From Candidozyma auris (lineage: Eukaryota > Ascomycota > Pichiomycetes > Serinales > Metschnikowiaceae), in assembly GCF_003013715.1 (NCBI RefSeq), contig NC_072812.1:806001-870000 (forward strand): a stretch of DNA of 64,000 nt, written 5' to 3'. The position numbers and the translations under genes are program-made. The notes under the pieces were generated by a model. That model did not search any database. It saw only the letters and a list, made by a program, of their open reading frames with translations, and had not been told where the DNA came from. Shown in pieces: positions 10,514 through 20,529 of this stretch; the first letter of the stretch is position 1; the number at the start of each line of letters is the position of its first letter.

Positions 10514-12850
10514 ATGTCCTTCAACGAGACCGTCATCCCTTGCATACGTACCAGAAAAAGGCGGCTAGTGCCTCCCGAGAAAAGAAAAAAGGCTTCCTTC
10601 TCTTGCGATCGGTGCAAGCTCAGGAAAATCGCTTGCCAGAGAAGAGCTCCTTCCCAGCGGTGCGATGGCTGCGAAAGAGCGGGTACAGAATGTGAGACCA
10701 CCATCAAGAGGAAAAAGAAAGTCAAGGGCCCCATCGAAAACATTGGCCTTCACTACAAGTGTCTTTTGGCACTAATTCAGTTTCTGTTCCCAGAAATTGA
10801 CGTGAACAACATCGATGCTTTGATCGACTTGGGCGAGCGCAATGGCGTCGTCATGCCTTCACGGTATGGTGGGAAAGACGACAAGACCTTGACCGACTTG
10901 TCGCTTCTAATCACTTCGGGAAGAGTACCGCCTTCGTCTCGTGCGAGCTCAATTGACCTGCGTGAGAGCCAGCCTGAGGCCAAATTAGAAGAGTCAGACG
11001 ACTTGGCGGGCGATGTGTCGCTGGCTCCCACAGAATTGCCTCCTTTTTCTCCAGAGAAATCATCTCCTTTGCCTTTCAGCCTGCCGCTTGTTCACCAAGA
11101 CCTCGTTGTCACCGATCATCATGGCAACAAGCATATGGTTGGCCCATCGGGGTCCGCTGCGTTGTTTGACTCTTCTCTCAAAACGCTTCAGTCCATGTTC
11201 AACCTTGACATCTTCAATAGTCCCTCGCTACAGCACGCTTTCAGAGGCAACTCAGTCATTTCTTCCAACAACGAGCCGATCAACCTCAAAGAACTTACAT
11301 TCCTTCACCACCAAAACTTTCCATATCTTGAAGACATCTCTTTCGAAGAGGGAAATTACTTGACCGAGTGTTTCTTTAGCAACGTTCATCCAAGAAATCC
11401 TTGCTTTGTTAGAAGGATCTTCAATCTCGACTATGAGAAATTCTGGAATTCTGTCAGATCGAAGTCCCCTGATAAGTATCTCTCGCATCACACTATTTGT
11501 TGCATATATATGGTATGGCTTCTAGGTCGCCTCTTCAACCCAGCCAACATACCAAGTGTTGATGAGTCGGTTGCTACACGGTATCTCAATGTGGTCAAGT
11601 TGTGTCTTTCGGACATAACTCTAACTCCTACTCTCGATGGTATCCGCACATTGATGCTCCTTGCCATCTACATGGAGAATACAACAAAGAGAGAATGCTC
11701 TTACGTCTTGACTGCCCTTGCCGCTCGCCAGGCAGTCACTCTTGGTTTCAATAGAGAGGCGGTCGTCACGCAGAATCCCGACGTGATGAGGGTTGAAGAG
11801 CTGAAGCGGGTGTGGTGGACAATCTTCACTATGGAAGTGCTTACGAGCTGTCAGATGGGCCGCTCCTCAACGATACGCATATCCGATGTAAACGTGTCGT
11901 ACCCTCTCTATTATGATGTTGTCAACTCGTCTGAATTCCCATCTGCTTACAGAGCAGTCCTCGATCTCTCCAGAAACATGTACGATATCTTGAAGTATCG
12001 TCAGGTCGTTAACAGAAATGAAGATTTATTGTCGAAAGAGAATCTCGAAAGAGCTGTTCTTCTTGACAGGCAGCTTTCTTGCACGATGCTGAAGGTTGAT
12101 CCCGCTTTACTTAACCTTTCAATGATTTCTGATTACAAGATCCACTTGCTTATGCGGTTCCACTATTACAGAATCCTGTTGATTCTACCCACCTTTCTTA
12201 GAGTGGCACAAGCACCTCAATGCTGGGCCAACCCCGAACTACAAACGCTCGTATCCCTGTGCCTAAGCCTGTGTATCGCATCTGCTAATGTCGCCCAGGC
12301 AAGCTGTACCTCCAATATCTTGAACGGAACGGTTCATGCAGACATTTTCTTCACTTTCCACGCCGTTATGGGACTCATCGTGGGATTTTGTCTTTTGAGT
12401 GATTCAGAAGTCTCCAAAATTATGAGAGTTGGCGTGGAGATTGAGGAACTCGAGCATGCTATTGATAAAGTGCGCCAACTTGCATTGAAAGACAATTCGA
12501 GTTATCTGGGTACATCGCACAAATTGAGCAAATTCATTGATGCTCTAATCTGCGGCTATGAGTACATTAAGACACAGCGTCATCATCGGAACACCCATGG
12601 CTCTGTTGAGCCTTGCAGCGGTGCTCATGGAACTGTGCTGGACATGTTTGCAGCCACCAAAACCAAAGTGAAGGTTGAAGAAGATATGTTCGACCAGACG
12701 TTTGACGAATACTTCATACGTCCGGGGCGTGGAGAGCTCAGCGACAGCCACCCACCATACGAGGAGAATGCTCCTTTTGGAGATATTGGGTTTGGCTTCC
12801 CAGGGCAAGAGCGGTTCATTTCTGACGGAGTTATTCCAAACGAATTTTGA
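10514..12850 (+). CDS. Zn2Cys6 zinc-cluster transcription factor with middle homology region
   Basis: The protein has 778 residues from the ATG MSFNETV; the frame upstream opens only on GTG. A basic leader (RKRR, EKRKK) precedes a zinc cluster at about residues 30-58 with spacing C-x2-C-x6-C-x8-C-x2-C-x6-C (SCDRCKLRKIAC, RCDGC, EC). A Lys-rich linker and a hydrophobic helical segment (IGLHYKCLLALIQFLFP) follow, which may be a dimerisation element. Residues from about 280 to 560 resemble the fungal-specific transcription-factor (middle homology) domain, including the typical VWWTIFTMEVLTSCQMGR and predicted helices. The C-terminal 100 residues are acidic and aromatic, as in activation regions. 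It is expected to be a nuclear DNA-binding regulator of a metabolic or drug-response regulon. The target pathway cannot be deduced. Confidence 0.88.
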   Translation: MSFNETVIPCIRTRKRRLVPPEKRKKASFSCDRCKLRKIACQRRAPSQRCDGCERAGTECETTIKRKKKVKGPIENIGLHYKCLLALIQFLFPEIDVNNIDALIDLGERNGVVMPSRYGGKDDKTLTDLSLLITSGRVPPSSRASSIDLRESQPEAKLEESDDLAGDVSLAPTELPPFSPEKSSPLPFSLPLVHQDLVVTDHHGNKHMVGPSGSAALFDSSLKTLQSMFNLDIFNSPSLQHAFRGNSVISSNNEPINLKELTFLHHQNFPYLEDISFEEGNYLTECFFSNVHPRNPCFVRRIFNLDYEKFWNSVRSKSPDKYLSHHTICCIYMVWLLGRLFNPANIPSVDESVATRYLNVVKLCLSDITLTPTLDGIRTLMLLAIYMENTTKRECSYVLTALAARQAVTLGFNREAVVTQNPDVMRVEELKRVWWTIFTMEVLTSCQMGRSSTIRISDVNVSYPLYYDVVNSSEFPSAYRAVLDLSRNMYDILKYRQVVNRNEDLLSKENLERAVLLDRQLSCTMLKVDPALLNLSMISDYKIHLLMRFHYYRILLILPTFLRVAQAPQCWANPELQTLVSLCLSLCIASANVAQASCTSNILNGTVHADIFFTFHAVMGLIVGFCLLSDSEVSKIMRVGVEIEELEHAIDKVRQLALKDNSSYLGTSHKLSKFIDALICGYEYIKTQRHHRNTHGSVEPCSGAHGTVLDMFAATKTKVKVEEDMFDQTFDEYFIRPGRGELSDSHPPYEENAPFGDIGFGFPGQERFISDGVIPNEF

Positions 12851-13672
12851 CGACGACAAAACTTATTTAATGAATGATAGAGCATCACATTGACAGATAT
12901 GGGTTACTGAGTGTAGTCGCACCTTCATGAGGTGGGTATAGTAAGCAGAATAATACTCCAGTTGATGCATCCGTGAAATTATATCTTATCGATCGATTCG
13001 TAGTACTTCGAATTGCTTATCAACCTACCCGCTAACACAATTTTAATTGGCAACAAAAGAGCCACCAAATATGGACCCCTCCTCACCTCGCCGTGCTTCG
13101 TCTTAACTAATAGCACTTCCTGTGCTATGACGTGCAGCCACAGCGGCACCTCAGCTGAGCCTCGAGCATGACACTTCGAGTCAGCAACACCGTTCTAAGC
13201 TCGGAAACCATGGCGATGGAAATCGATCGAAGGTTCCTGCTAAATCCCTATGATATTGTTATTTTGCCCCTTGGTCATTCATTCTACAAAAATCACCGCG
13301 TGTCTTACTTTTGCACCCACACGCTGGTTCGGCACCGAAGCCCAAGCAACGAACACTGAGCACAAGGTGAGGGATCCCTTTGCGCACTACACAGGCCGAA
13401 ATGCTCACCAGAGCAAAAAGCCCTTTTCTTTCTCACTAACTCCAGTGTCTTACCAAACATTCACACAATTTCTCATACCGTCACTTTCCTGTCACAAGTC
13501 GAGTTATTTGCATCATATAAGTCAGTTGACTTTTTAATCCCTACATTCCGACTTTCACTTCCTGGTTGTTATTTCCCTAAATCGAGTTCCGCTATTTTTT
13601 TTTGGCAATCTCACTGACTGAAACTATTCACATTCATCACTACATCACTCCTGTTCATCATCTTCCACTGTA
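12851..13672. other. Intergenic region, 0.8 kb
   Basis: This is 3' flank of the zinc-cluster gene and promoter of SIS2. An ATATAAG motif lies near 13515-13521, and pyrimidine-rich sequence with a 9-T run precedes the SIS2 ATG. A short imperfect inverted repeat near 13326-13342 is unremarkable. No further gene was seen. Confidence 0.6.
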
Positions 13673-15247
13673 ATGTCCCAGCACGTCCAGAGAAGATCTC
13701 TGCGGCTGCACAGTCCAGACACCGAAAGCAAATCAGAGGAAATTCCTCCAGCAGTGCAAGCCATCTCAAACTTACGTTGCCCTCTGCCACCACCCATTCT
13801 TACCAATTCGAGCCGAAACACCCCTCTTCAGGGCTCTAGCGCCAGTGGCCAGGACAAGTCTAGCGGCTCTGCTGATGCGTCCGGAGTGAGCTCATCTCAC
13901 GCTGCCAAAGCTGCTTCAGCTGAAAAGCTCCCTCTTCCCAGTGTAACCGTGGATGTGAGAGAAATCCGTGGACGGCCTGACGAGAGCTTGAAAAGAGCTA
14001 GCTTGGAGTCGCCTCGTGTCAGGTCTAAGGATAGCGAACGCACGGGAGGTGATTCAATCTGGTGTCCTGCTCCTCGTGGTACTTCCAATTTGAAGCAGAC
14101 ATCTGATGTTCACGGGGTTGCTGTAGGCGATCAGAAGGGCAACTCAGTTCATGCTCATTTCTCGGTGGAAGAGCCAACGCGATCAAAAACCAGGCTGCGT
14201 CTGGGCCTGAACCCTGGTGCCTCAGGACTGACTGCCGGTGGCGCTGGCGCCATCGTTGGAAACGGTTCTGCTCTGCACTCGGCCACTGCTCGTGCTGGTG
14301 CCACCAGTCCAGCATCTGGCGCAGAATTCAAGGATCCTGCTGCAAGTGTCCGGGGTCAGTTGCCCTCAGAAGAGCAGTCTGCAAACATTGATCCTCGTTT
14401 GCCTCAGGATGATGGTAAGCTCCACGTTTTGTTCGGTGTTTGCGGTGCCATTTCAACAGGCAAAATCAAACTAATTATCAACAAGCTTTTTGAGATCTAC
14501 ACCCCTCAAAAGATTGCTATACAACTCATTCTTACTTCATCTTCTGAGAATTTCATCTCTCATGAAACCTTGCAGCATTTAGAGACGACAAAGAAAGTCC
14601 GTATTTGGCGAGATCTGGATGAATGGGCTACATGGAGCTCTCGTGCTGATCCGGTTCTCCACATTGAATTGCGTCGTTGGGCAGATATTTTAATCGTTTG
14701 TCCGCTAACCGCAAATACGTTGGCCAAGATCTCTCTTGGTCTTTGTGATAATTTGCTAACGTCAGTCATCCGAGCGTGGAATACCGCTTATCCCATACTT
14801 CTTGCTCCTGCTATGGTAAGTAATGCTTACAATGCAATAACTACAAAGCGTCAATTGAGACTCATATCTGAAGAGATGCCTTGGATAGAGGTTCTCAAGC
14901 CTGTGGAAAAAGTCATGGGCTCATACGGTGATATAGGAATGGGTGGTATGATGGATTGGAATGAAATTGTCAACAAAGTCGTTTTGAAATTGGGCGGTTA
15001 TCCTGACGTTGAAGATGAGGATGATGATTCGAGGAGTAACAACGACACAGGAAACGCCGACAATAACGACAATGATGATGATGACGACGATGATGACGAT
15101 GACGACGACGATGACGATGACGATGATGACGACGACGATGACGATGATGACGACGATGACGACGAGAATAATGAAGTTGCCGACGAGGTCATCAGGGCGA
15201 AGAGGGTCGTAGATGCAGAGAAAGGAAAGGCCGCCAAAGAGAACTAG
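13673..15247 (+). CDS. SIS2: Sis2/Hal3-type PPC decarboxylase subunit and Ppz phosphatase inhibitor
   Basis: The protein has 524 residues. About 240 disordered, Ser/Gly/Ala-rich residues precede a flavodoxin-like PPC decarboxylase (HFCD) domain at about 245-450, beginning LHVLFGVCGAIS. The catalytic His is present in LHIELRRWAD (His330). The position of the catalytic Cys is Tyr418 in GSYGDIGMGG, and the usual PAMN substrate motif reads PAMVSN. This is the Hal3/Vhs3 pattern, in which the protein supplies the His and a Cab3-type partner supplies the Cys in a heteromeric decarboxylase of CoA synthesis. The same protein inhibits the Ppz1 phosphatase and so supports salt tolerance and G1/S progression. 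The tail is extremely acidic, with 30 consecutive Asp encoded at 15074-15163. It is convergent with the ribosomal gene, 107 bp apart. Confidence 0.93.
   Translation: MSQHVQRRSLRLHSPDTESKSEEIPPAVQAISNLRCPLPPPILTNSSRNTPLQGSSASGQDKSSGSADASGVSSSHAAKAASAEKLPLPSVTVDVREIRGRPDESLKRASLESPRVRSKDSERTGGDSIWCPAPRGTSNLKQTSDVHGVAVGDQKGNSVHAHFSVEEPTRSKTRLRLGLNPGASGLTAGGAGAIVGNGSALHSATARAGATSPASGAEFKDPAASVRGQLPSEEQSANIDPRLPQDDGKLHVLFGVCGAISTGKIKLIINKLFEIYTPQKIAIQLILTSSSENFISHETLQHLETTKKVRIWRDLDEWATWSSRADPVLHIELRRWADILIVCPLTANTLAKISLGLCDNLLTSVIRAWNTAYPILLAPAMVSNAYNAITTKRQLRLISEEMPWIEVLKPVEKVMGSYGDIGMGGMMDWNEIVNKVVLKLGGYPDVEDEDDDSRSNNDTGNADNNDNDDDDDDDDDDDDDDDDDDDDDDDDDDDDDDENNEVADEVIRAKRVVDAEKGKAAKEN
15074..15163 (+). 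repeat. GAY codon tract encoding 30 aspartates
   Basis: This trinucleotide tract contains only GAT and GAC codons in irregular order within the 3' end of SIS2. An acidic tail is a family hallmark. The mixed codons make it less slippage-prone than a pure repeat, but length variation between strains would be expected. Confidence 0.9.
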
Positions 15248-15354
15248 TATTACATTGTATAGGTCGCTAGTCAACACACAAATTGTTATGTCTACAAATG
15301 TAGGTCAGAATAAAGCTTAGCTAGTAATTAATGCCGGAGCTATACAAAGCACGT

Positions 15355-16008
15355 TTAGTAAATTCTGAAAGAAGGACCCATGGTGGACTTAATCACCAAG
15401 GAGCCAACGTTCTGCCAGTTCTTCTTCAACAAAGAGACCAAGAAGTTAGCAGCCATCATGATCTGGTTGACCAAGACGTCCTCCTCCATCTCAACGTTAC
15501 CAACGGCAACAGCAAGACACAAGACCTTCTTCAACTGGAACTTGATGGTGGACTTGACATCCTGAACTCTGGAGTACAAGTCATCGTTGTGAGAGACTGG
15601 GGTGGGGAACTTACCAGCCTTGGACAACTGAGGACCCAACAATCTTGGAACCTGCTTGATCAAGACCTCAGAAGCGATGAAAGCGTTGTACTTCTTAGCC
15701 AACTTCTTAATCAATTTCTTGTTCTTGTTCAACTTCTTCAAGTCATCAACGGACATAGCGTCAACACCAACAGACTTGGCTCTGTCGACATCGAAAGCAT
15801 CACCGAAGATACAGATGGTCATGTTTGGTCTTGGGACCTGAGGCAACTTCAAGGTACCAGAGAAACGCTTGTCTCTCTGAGGGTCGTAGTTCTTCAAACC
15901 GACCTGCAACTCGACGGTCTCCAAGAAGTTTCTCTTCTTGGTCTCGTTAGAGAATTCCAACAACTTCTGGACGTTTTCACGAACGTGGGCACTAGTAATC
16001 TTAGACAT
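15355..16008 (-). CDS. RPL10A: Large-subunit ribosomal protein uL1 (L10a/L1)
   Basis: The protein has 217 residues, the normal length for eukaryotic uL1 of the cytosolic 60S subunit. It matches the family throughout: N-terminal [20 protein letters not shown], the RNA-binding and L1-stalk core with [20 protein letters not shown], and the C-terminal end TMGPSFRIY. The protein forms the mobile L1 stalk that guides exit of deacylated tRNA. The gene has no intron. Codon use is strongly biased, as expected for a highly expressed gene, with Leu mainly TTG. It would be called RPL1 in Saccharomyces nomenclature and RPL10A in Candida. A 14-bp palindrome in its promoter is described separately. Confidence 0.97.
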   Translation of the reverse strand: MSKITSAHVRENVQKLLEFSNETKKRNFLETVELQVGLKNYDPQRDKRFSGTLKLPQVPRPNMTICIFGDAFDVDRAKSVGVDAMSVDDLKKLNKNKKLIKKLAKKYNAFIASEVLIKQVPRLLGPQLSKAGKFPTPVSHNDDLYSRVQDVKSTIKFQLKKVLCLAVAVGNVEMEEDVLVNQIMMAANFLVSLLKKNWQNVGSLVIKSTMGPSFRIY

Positions 16009-16735
16009 GATGAAAAGAGTTCGTCTCCCAAAAGTATTTGGTAAATGTGATTGATTCGACGAGGATGAGGTATAAGAAAACCGGGACGGAAGATTTTTTT
16101 CAGTGGGTAGTAGCGATGCGTGTAAATGCAGGATGTTGTCTCATTCCTAGGGCTCGAGCCCTCGCGCATCAAGTAGTCGGATTCGTAACTCTCATTACAT
16201 AATTGATGAGACTTGAGGTACGTTTACAAAAAGTATCTTCTTCAATGAATATTTCTTTCATTGTAACGAAGAGGATGACGATTGGAGGTATGATTTATGG
16301 GATTCCAATCTACGTTCTCTCATGCTGAGGCTAGAAGAATATGAGTAATGCGGTCCTCCATAAAGCTTATCATCTAATATATTCCATTCCCTATGGATTC
16401 CGCTCTTCAATGATTTTTTTTTTTTTTTTTCTTTTTGGTCTCAGGTATTTATTGGTATTTGTAGTATCAAACGAACTTTATGAGCGTCTAAACTGTAACA
16501 ATATGTAAATGGTCGCGCGTCCTCTCTTGATTTGCAGCTAGGAAGCAAAATCACGTCTCAATTGCAATTGCACGCATGGATTAGTTAGCAAGATCAATGC
16601 TATTCAAGAATTCTACATCAAATGTCTTGATCCTTTTCCAATCTCGGTGAAAAGTCAAATTATACACAAGTTGTATAACTCCGATAGAAATGGTATAGGC
16701 GCGCCATTGCTTAGATGCTTTAACTTAGCTACAAC
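16009..16735. other. Divergent intergenic region between RPL10A and MRM2
   Basis: It contains the palindrome at 16149-16162 and a 17-T run at 16414-16430. Sequence between these was examined for a C/D snoRNA: a CTGA sits near 16327, but no proper C box or terminal stem was found. No tRNA was seen. Confidence 0.6.
16149..16162. promoter_or_regulatory. 14-bp palindrome in ribosomal protein promoter, Tbf1-like
   Basis: AGGGCTCGAGCCCT is a perfect palindrome, 141 bp before the RPL10A ATG, and is preceded by CT, giving CTAGGG. In Candida albicans, ribosomal protein promoters are controlled by Tbf1, which binds AGGG/CCCT-containing palindromes, together with Cbf1. The match to Tbf1 is by motif only. 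Confidence 0.55.
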
Positions 16736-17752
16736 ATGTGTAGTAGCTGTATGATGCTCTTCAGTATCATCAGGTGGAGGAGACCTAGTGGGCTTCGACC
16801 GTTCAGCTTACTAGCCAACAGATATGCATCAACACGGCTTACTCGAAGAGAGAAGATCGATAACCAAAATCACCTCTCACGGAGCAAATTATTTCAACTA
16901 GATACCCGATTCAATCTTTTCAACAAGAAAGTTTCCAGAGTGGTCGACCTAGGGTACGCTCCTGGTAACTGGATGACGTATGCAAGGGATGCATTGCTGG
17001 CTACTCACGATTGTGAGCCGGAGAAAATATATCAAAAGTGTACAATAGTCGGCTTGGATATTGTTGTAGCTAACGCTCCACGGGGCACTTTTGCAACACA
17101 GGGCAATGTGCTCTCGAAACTGGCCCAAAGAAACGTCTTGGAAATTCTTAAGGAACATGCTTACAGGAATCTTGCAATTAAAAGTGGCGTTTTAAATGAG
17201 AAAATAGGAAACGATGAATCGAAGGAGCTCACTCTTGAAGCTGGCATAGAGCAAACAAGAGCATTATTCGAGAACTTGTCACTCAGCAAAGACGAGACCT
17301 TGGAATCTATATTGAGCCTTCAAGATTATCAGGCACACTTGGTCATGTCTGACTTGACCACTCCTTTTTTACAGAATAGAGGGTTTTTTAACAACACATT
17401 TAGCAGGCCCTTTATACGCTCAAGCACAAACACGGCGCTCAGAATGAATCTAACTGACCCTGAAAAGAATTGCATTGATTTGGCCGATGCTGCCTTGTTG
17501 TTCTGTTGTGAAAACTTGGCAAAGGCTGGAAGCCTTGTTATTCGATTGGCGAAAGTCGACCTAGCTGATCCCGAACTTAGTCTTCTTCGACAGAGACTCG
17601 AGAAATTATTTACATCGGTCCAAAAGTGGTCAATAGAGAATAAGACGGAGTCTGATATACCTAAGGTTCAGGAGCTATTTTTCGTTTGTGAGGACAAGAG
17701 AGACCAGATCGCTGACAAGTATGTCATCTTTGACGTGAAGCGTCCTAGCTAA
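16736..17752 (+). CDS. MRM2: Mitochondrial rRNA 2'-O-ribose methyltransferase, FtsJ/RlmE family
   Basis: The protein has 338 residues; in-frame ATGs at codons 6 and 7 are alternative starts. The N-terminus is Arg/Ser/Leu-rich without acidic residues, as in a mitochondrial presequence. The FtsJ fold shows the SAM motif VVDLGYAPGNW (about 68-78) and the K-D-K-E catalytic plan: Lys in SRSKLFQLD, Asp in VMSDLTTP (about 205), Lys in RLAKVDL (about 271) and a late Glu. A roughly 80-residue insertion after the GLDIV strand makes it longer than bacterial RlmE. In yeast, Mrm2 methylates a uridine in the peptidyl-transferase centre of 21S rRNA. The other yeast FtsJ proteins, Trm7 and Spb1, differ in length and targeting. 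It is convergent with SEC27, 68 bp apart. Confidence 0.8.
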   Translation: MCSSCMMLFSIIRWRRPSGLRPFSLLANRYASTRLTRREKIDNQNHLSRSKLFQLDTRFNLFNKKVSRVVDLGYAPGNWMTYARDALLATHDCEPEKIYQKCTIVGLDIVVANAPRGTFATQGNVLSKLAQRNVLEILKEHAYRNLAIKSGVLNEKIGNDESKELTLEAGIEQTRALFENLSLSKDETLESILSLQDYQAHLVMSDLTTPFLQNRGFFNNTFSRPFIRSSTNTALRMNLTDPEKNCIDLADAALLFCCENLAKAGSLVIRLAKVDLADPELSLLRQRLEKLFTSVQKWSIENKTESDIPKVQELFFVCEDKRDQIADKYVIFDVKRPS

Positions 17753-17820
17753 ACTCATAAAGTCATGGCACTTTTCTATTTTTATGAAGAAATACTGGGA
17801 TCCTATTAATGCAACGTACT

Positions 17821-20529
17821 CTATACCTCGATCTCAACGCCAGCGGGACCATTCGCGGACTTCTCCTGAGTGGATGGTTCCTCATCAGCATCAATCAACT
17901 TCTCGTCAGTCTGCTCATCGAGGTCAATCAACGCGTCTTGAGCAGGAGCTTCACCAATGCTAAGATTTGAAAGACTCTTGATCAAGCGCTCACTGATTCT
18001 TGCCCTCCCGTTTGATTCTAGCTTCTTCTTCCACAAGTCCACAATCTCGTTAACCTTATCCGCTCCAACACCATATGTACGACCAAAAAATGCAGCTTCT
18101 GTATAGCGTTCTGTTTTAATCAACAAATTGAGACATCTATCGACGCTGCCAATTAGCCACCAAGCTTGAAAAGCGATGTTATACTTACCCAATGCTTCAG
18201 CCTCTTCGGCTAGGCGAGCCAACAGCATTTGATTATTAGAGGAAGAAAGCAAAAGTAGTAACGATGAATAGTCCTTGGCTAACCAGTAGCAGTTTTCTGC
18301 AAGCTTAACCTGCCATTTCAGCAAGGCCAAGTCACCCAACTTTCTCCACTTACTGACATTGGCTGAAGCGGTCAGAGGACTCTTCTGCTGACTCTCCGCC
18401 AATAATTCGTATGCTTTGCTCAAGTCGCCGGTAGATAAAGATATTTGGAATTTTGAGTCGAAGTCCTGAGACAAATCGAAGGATAACTTCAAATAACCAA
18501 GCTTTTCAAAAAATCTAGATAGCTGATTGAGTTCAGTCTTCGTCAAATCTGTCAAGTAAGCCTTGTAATCACTAGACAAATCCTCAGGTGAAATGGTGGA
18601 CACATCCGGAATATTATCCTCAATAAATGCTTTGGCATACTGCTCGAGGTCACCACGCATAACTAATGTCTGTAATTCCAAGATCTTGGCGTTCAAGTAC
18701 CATGAGATCACGTTGAGAGCTTTGTCGATCAAATAAAGCTTGCCATCCGAAGCTTTGTAACCGATAACATAGTACTTGCGGTCGAAATGACTCAAGTTTA
18801 TGACCTCACCGCCAACAAAATAGTTAAGTCTATTGGTCGTTCCTGTGCTGTAGACAAATACGTCACCAATGAACTTACCCGACAAAATTTGTTCTGAAGA
18901 TGGCAATGTATAAAGAACATCAAAGGCGGCCTCTGCGCCCTCCGAAGGACTATAGGTATTATCAGTTAATGAATCTTCATACACAGAACGATCAAAGCTG
19001 AGGAAGTATGTTTCGTTGCTGGTCTTAGTTGCATTTGTACCAGCACCCGTCTCTGTAGCAGCAGCCGTTGTTAAAATAGCAACCATCTCGCCATTGTCAG
19101 ACCAAACGACATCCTGGACATCGTTTTGAGCAAGATTTATTCTTCTCACCAAAGCGCCAGTCTCCCAATCGTAGAAGCATAAAAGACCAGTGGACTTGAC
19201 GCCTAGCAAAGCACCTGGGATGATCTTGTCGGCTTCGTAAACAAGGTCAACTGCAACGTGTTCTTGGAAATTCTTGAAGATCTTGATAGACAATTTGCTT
19301 TCCCTGACAGCAAACGAGGTTGCATTGGAGAAGTCATGCGTATTCCAGACAAAGTCCAAAGCTTTTCCAAAAGCTTTTGAACGCCAGGCCAAGGCAGTAT
19401 AGACAAGGTATTCACCATCACCACAGACAGCAGCATATCTGCCATTTGGAGAGTGTGCCAAAGTCTGCGGGTAGATTTCAACTGTGCCCAATTCCTTTTG
19501 TTGAAGGGGTAATGTCTCACCATCCTTCAAACCGTCTGTTGAGTTTGGCTTAATAACTGATGAAAAGACTTCTGAGTTTTTAGCGTAAATAAGCTTACCA
19601 TTGTTGTCCATAGAGAAAAGTGGCTCTTCGTTACCGATCTTCACAACAATGTATCCAGAGTCACATCCAACTGCGATCAAGTTCGACTTTTGCAAGATGC
19701 CCACACACCATACTCTTTCCAAACCATAATTCACTGATTTTTCAAGCTTAAAAGTGTTGGAGTTCCAGAATCTGACTGTACCGTCCTCGGAACCAGATAC
19801 GATCAAAGGCAATTCTGGGTGGAAAATTGCGAACGAAACATTGGCCAAGTGACCTTCCAAGACAGCAACACAAGACTTGGTCTGGTAGTCCCAAACCTTG
19901 ACAGTCTTATCGTCGGATGCAGTGATAAGATATGGCTTGTCTGCCTGAGGATAATAGTCCACATAATTGACACCTTTCTCGTCATGAGCCACCATGGTGT
20001 AGTTGGGAGTGGGAGATCCCAAAGACCAGACTTTGACGGTTCTGTCCAAGCACGCAGATGCAAAAGTGTTTGGGTCCTTGGGGTTGAAGTTGACGCTCAT
20101 GATGTAGTGTTGATGGCCCTCATAGGTCTGCTCCAAGCGCCAATTATTGTCCCAATTCCATAATTTGATAGTAAGATCATCCGAAGATGTCAAAATGTAT
20201 GGCAAGGACTGATGCACAGCAATGCTTCTAATGTAGTCTGGGTGCGCTTCGAATTGAGTGATCTTTTCACCAGTGTTGTAGTTGTAAACACGAACATGGA
20301 AGTCATCAGAACCAACCACTATCCAGTTTTTCCTAGCAATAAACTTTCCCGCTCTGACAGGCAAGTCAGTCACCTGGATCAGCTTTATAAGTGTGTTGGT
20401 TGCGTAGGACCAAATCTCGATCTTACCATTGTACAAAGTGGTGAGAATCCACGGCTCTGAGGGGTGAAAATCAATTCCCTTCACTCTTTCCGAGCGAGTA
20501 GAAAACTGTTTTGTCACCTCCAACTTCAT
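17821..20529 (-). CDS. SEC27: COPI coatomer beta-prime subunit
   Basis: The protein has 902 residues from MKLEVTKQFS. The frame is open 24 codons further upstream, but the family begins at this Met. The N-terminal third carries WD40 repeats (IKLWNWDNNW, VKVWSLG, VKVWDYQTK, VRFWNSN) forming the first propeller, which reads KKxx retrieval signals. A second propeller follows to about residue 600, then an alpha-solenoid that binds alpha-COP, and an acidic C-terminus. It is part of the coatomer coat for Golgi-to-ER retrograde vesicles. Length is close to the Saccharomyces protein (889). Confidence 0.96.
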   Translation of the reverse strand: MKLEVTKQFSTRSERVKGIDFHPSEPWILTTLYNGKIEIWSYATNTLIKLIQVTDLPVRAGKFIARKNWIVVGSDDFHVRVYNYNTGEKITQFEAHPDYIRSIAVHQSLPYILTSSDDLTIKLWNWDNNWRLEQTYEGHQHYIMSVNFNPKDPNTFASACLDRTVKVWSLGSPTPNYTMVAHDEKGVNYVDYYPQADKPYLITASDDKTVKVWDYQTKSCVAVLEGHLANVSFAIFHPELPLIVSGSEDGTVRFWNSNTFKLEKSVNYGLERVWCVGILQKSNLIAVGCDSGYIVVKIGNEEPLFSMDNNGKLIYAKNSEVFSSVIKPNSTDGLKDGETLPLQQKELGTVEIYPQTLAHSPNGRYAAVCGDGEYLVYTALAWRSKAFGKALDFVWNTHDFSNATSFAVRESKLSIKIFKNFQEHVAVDLVYEADKIIPGALLGVKSTGLLCFYDWETGALVRRINLAQNDVQDVVWSDNGEMVAILTTAAATETGAGTNATKTSNETYFLSFDRSVYEDSLTDNTYSPSEGAEAAFDVLYTLPSSEQILSGKFIGDVFVYSTGTTNRLNYFVGGEVINLSHFDRKYYVIGYKASDGKLYLIDKALNVISWYLNAKILELQTLVMRGDLEQYAKAFIEDNIPDVSTISPEDLSSDYKAYLTDLTKTELNQLSRFFEKLGYLKLSFDLSQDFDSKFQISLSTGDLSKAYELLAESQQKSPLTASANVSKWRKLGDLALLKWQVKLAENCYWLAKDYSSLLLLLSSSNNQMLLARLAEEAEALGKYNIAFQAWWLIGSVDRCLNLLIKTERYTEAAFFGRTYGVGADKVNEIVDLWKKKLESNGRARISERLIKSLSNLSIGEAPAQDALIDLDEQTDEKLIDADEEPSTQEKSANGPAGVEIEV

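Noticed and set aside
14998..15237. Reverse poly-Ser frame opposite the SIS2 tail
   Set aside because: It is the complement of the GAY aspartate tract.
16134..16212. tRNA-like arrangement: 7-bp complementary ends GTCTCAT and ATGAGAC around the AGGGCTCGAGCCCT palindrome
   Set aside because: No T-arm next to the acceptor stem, no A box and no anticodon arm.
16260..16335. Possible C/D snoRNA upstream of RPL10A
   Set aside because: A CTGA is present, but the C-box candidate GGATGACG departs from RTGATGA and there is no terminal stem.
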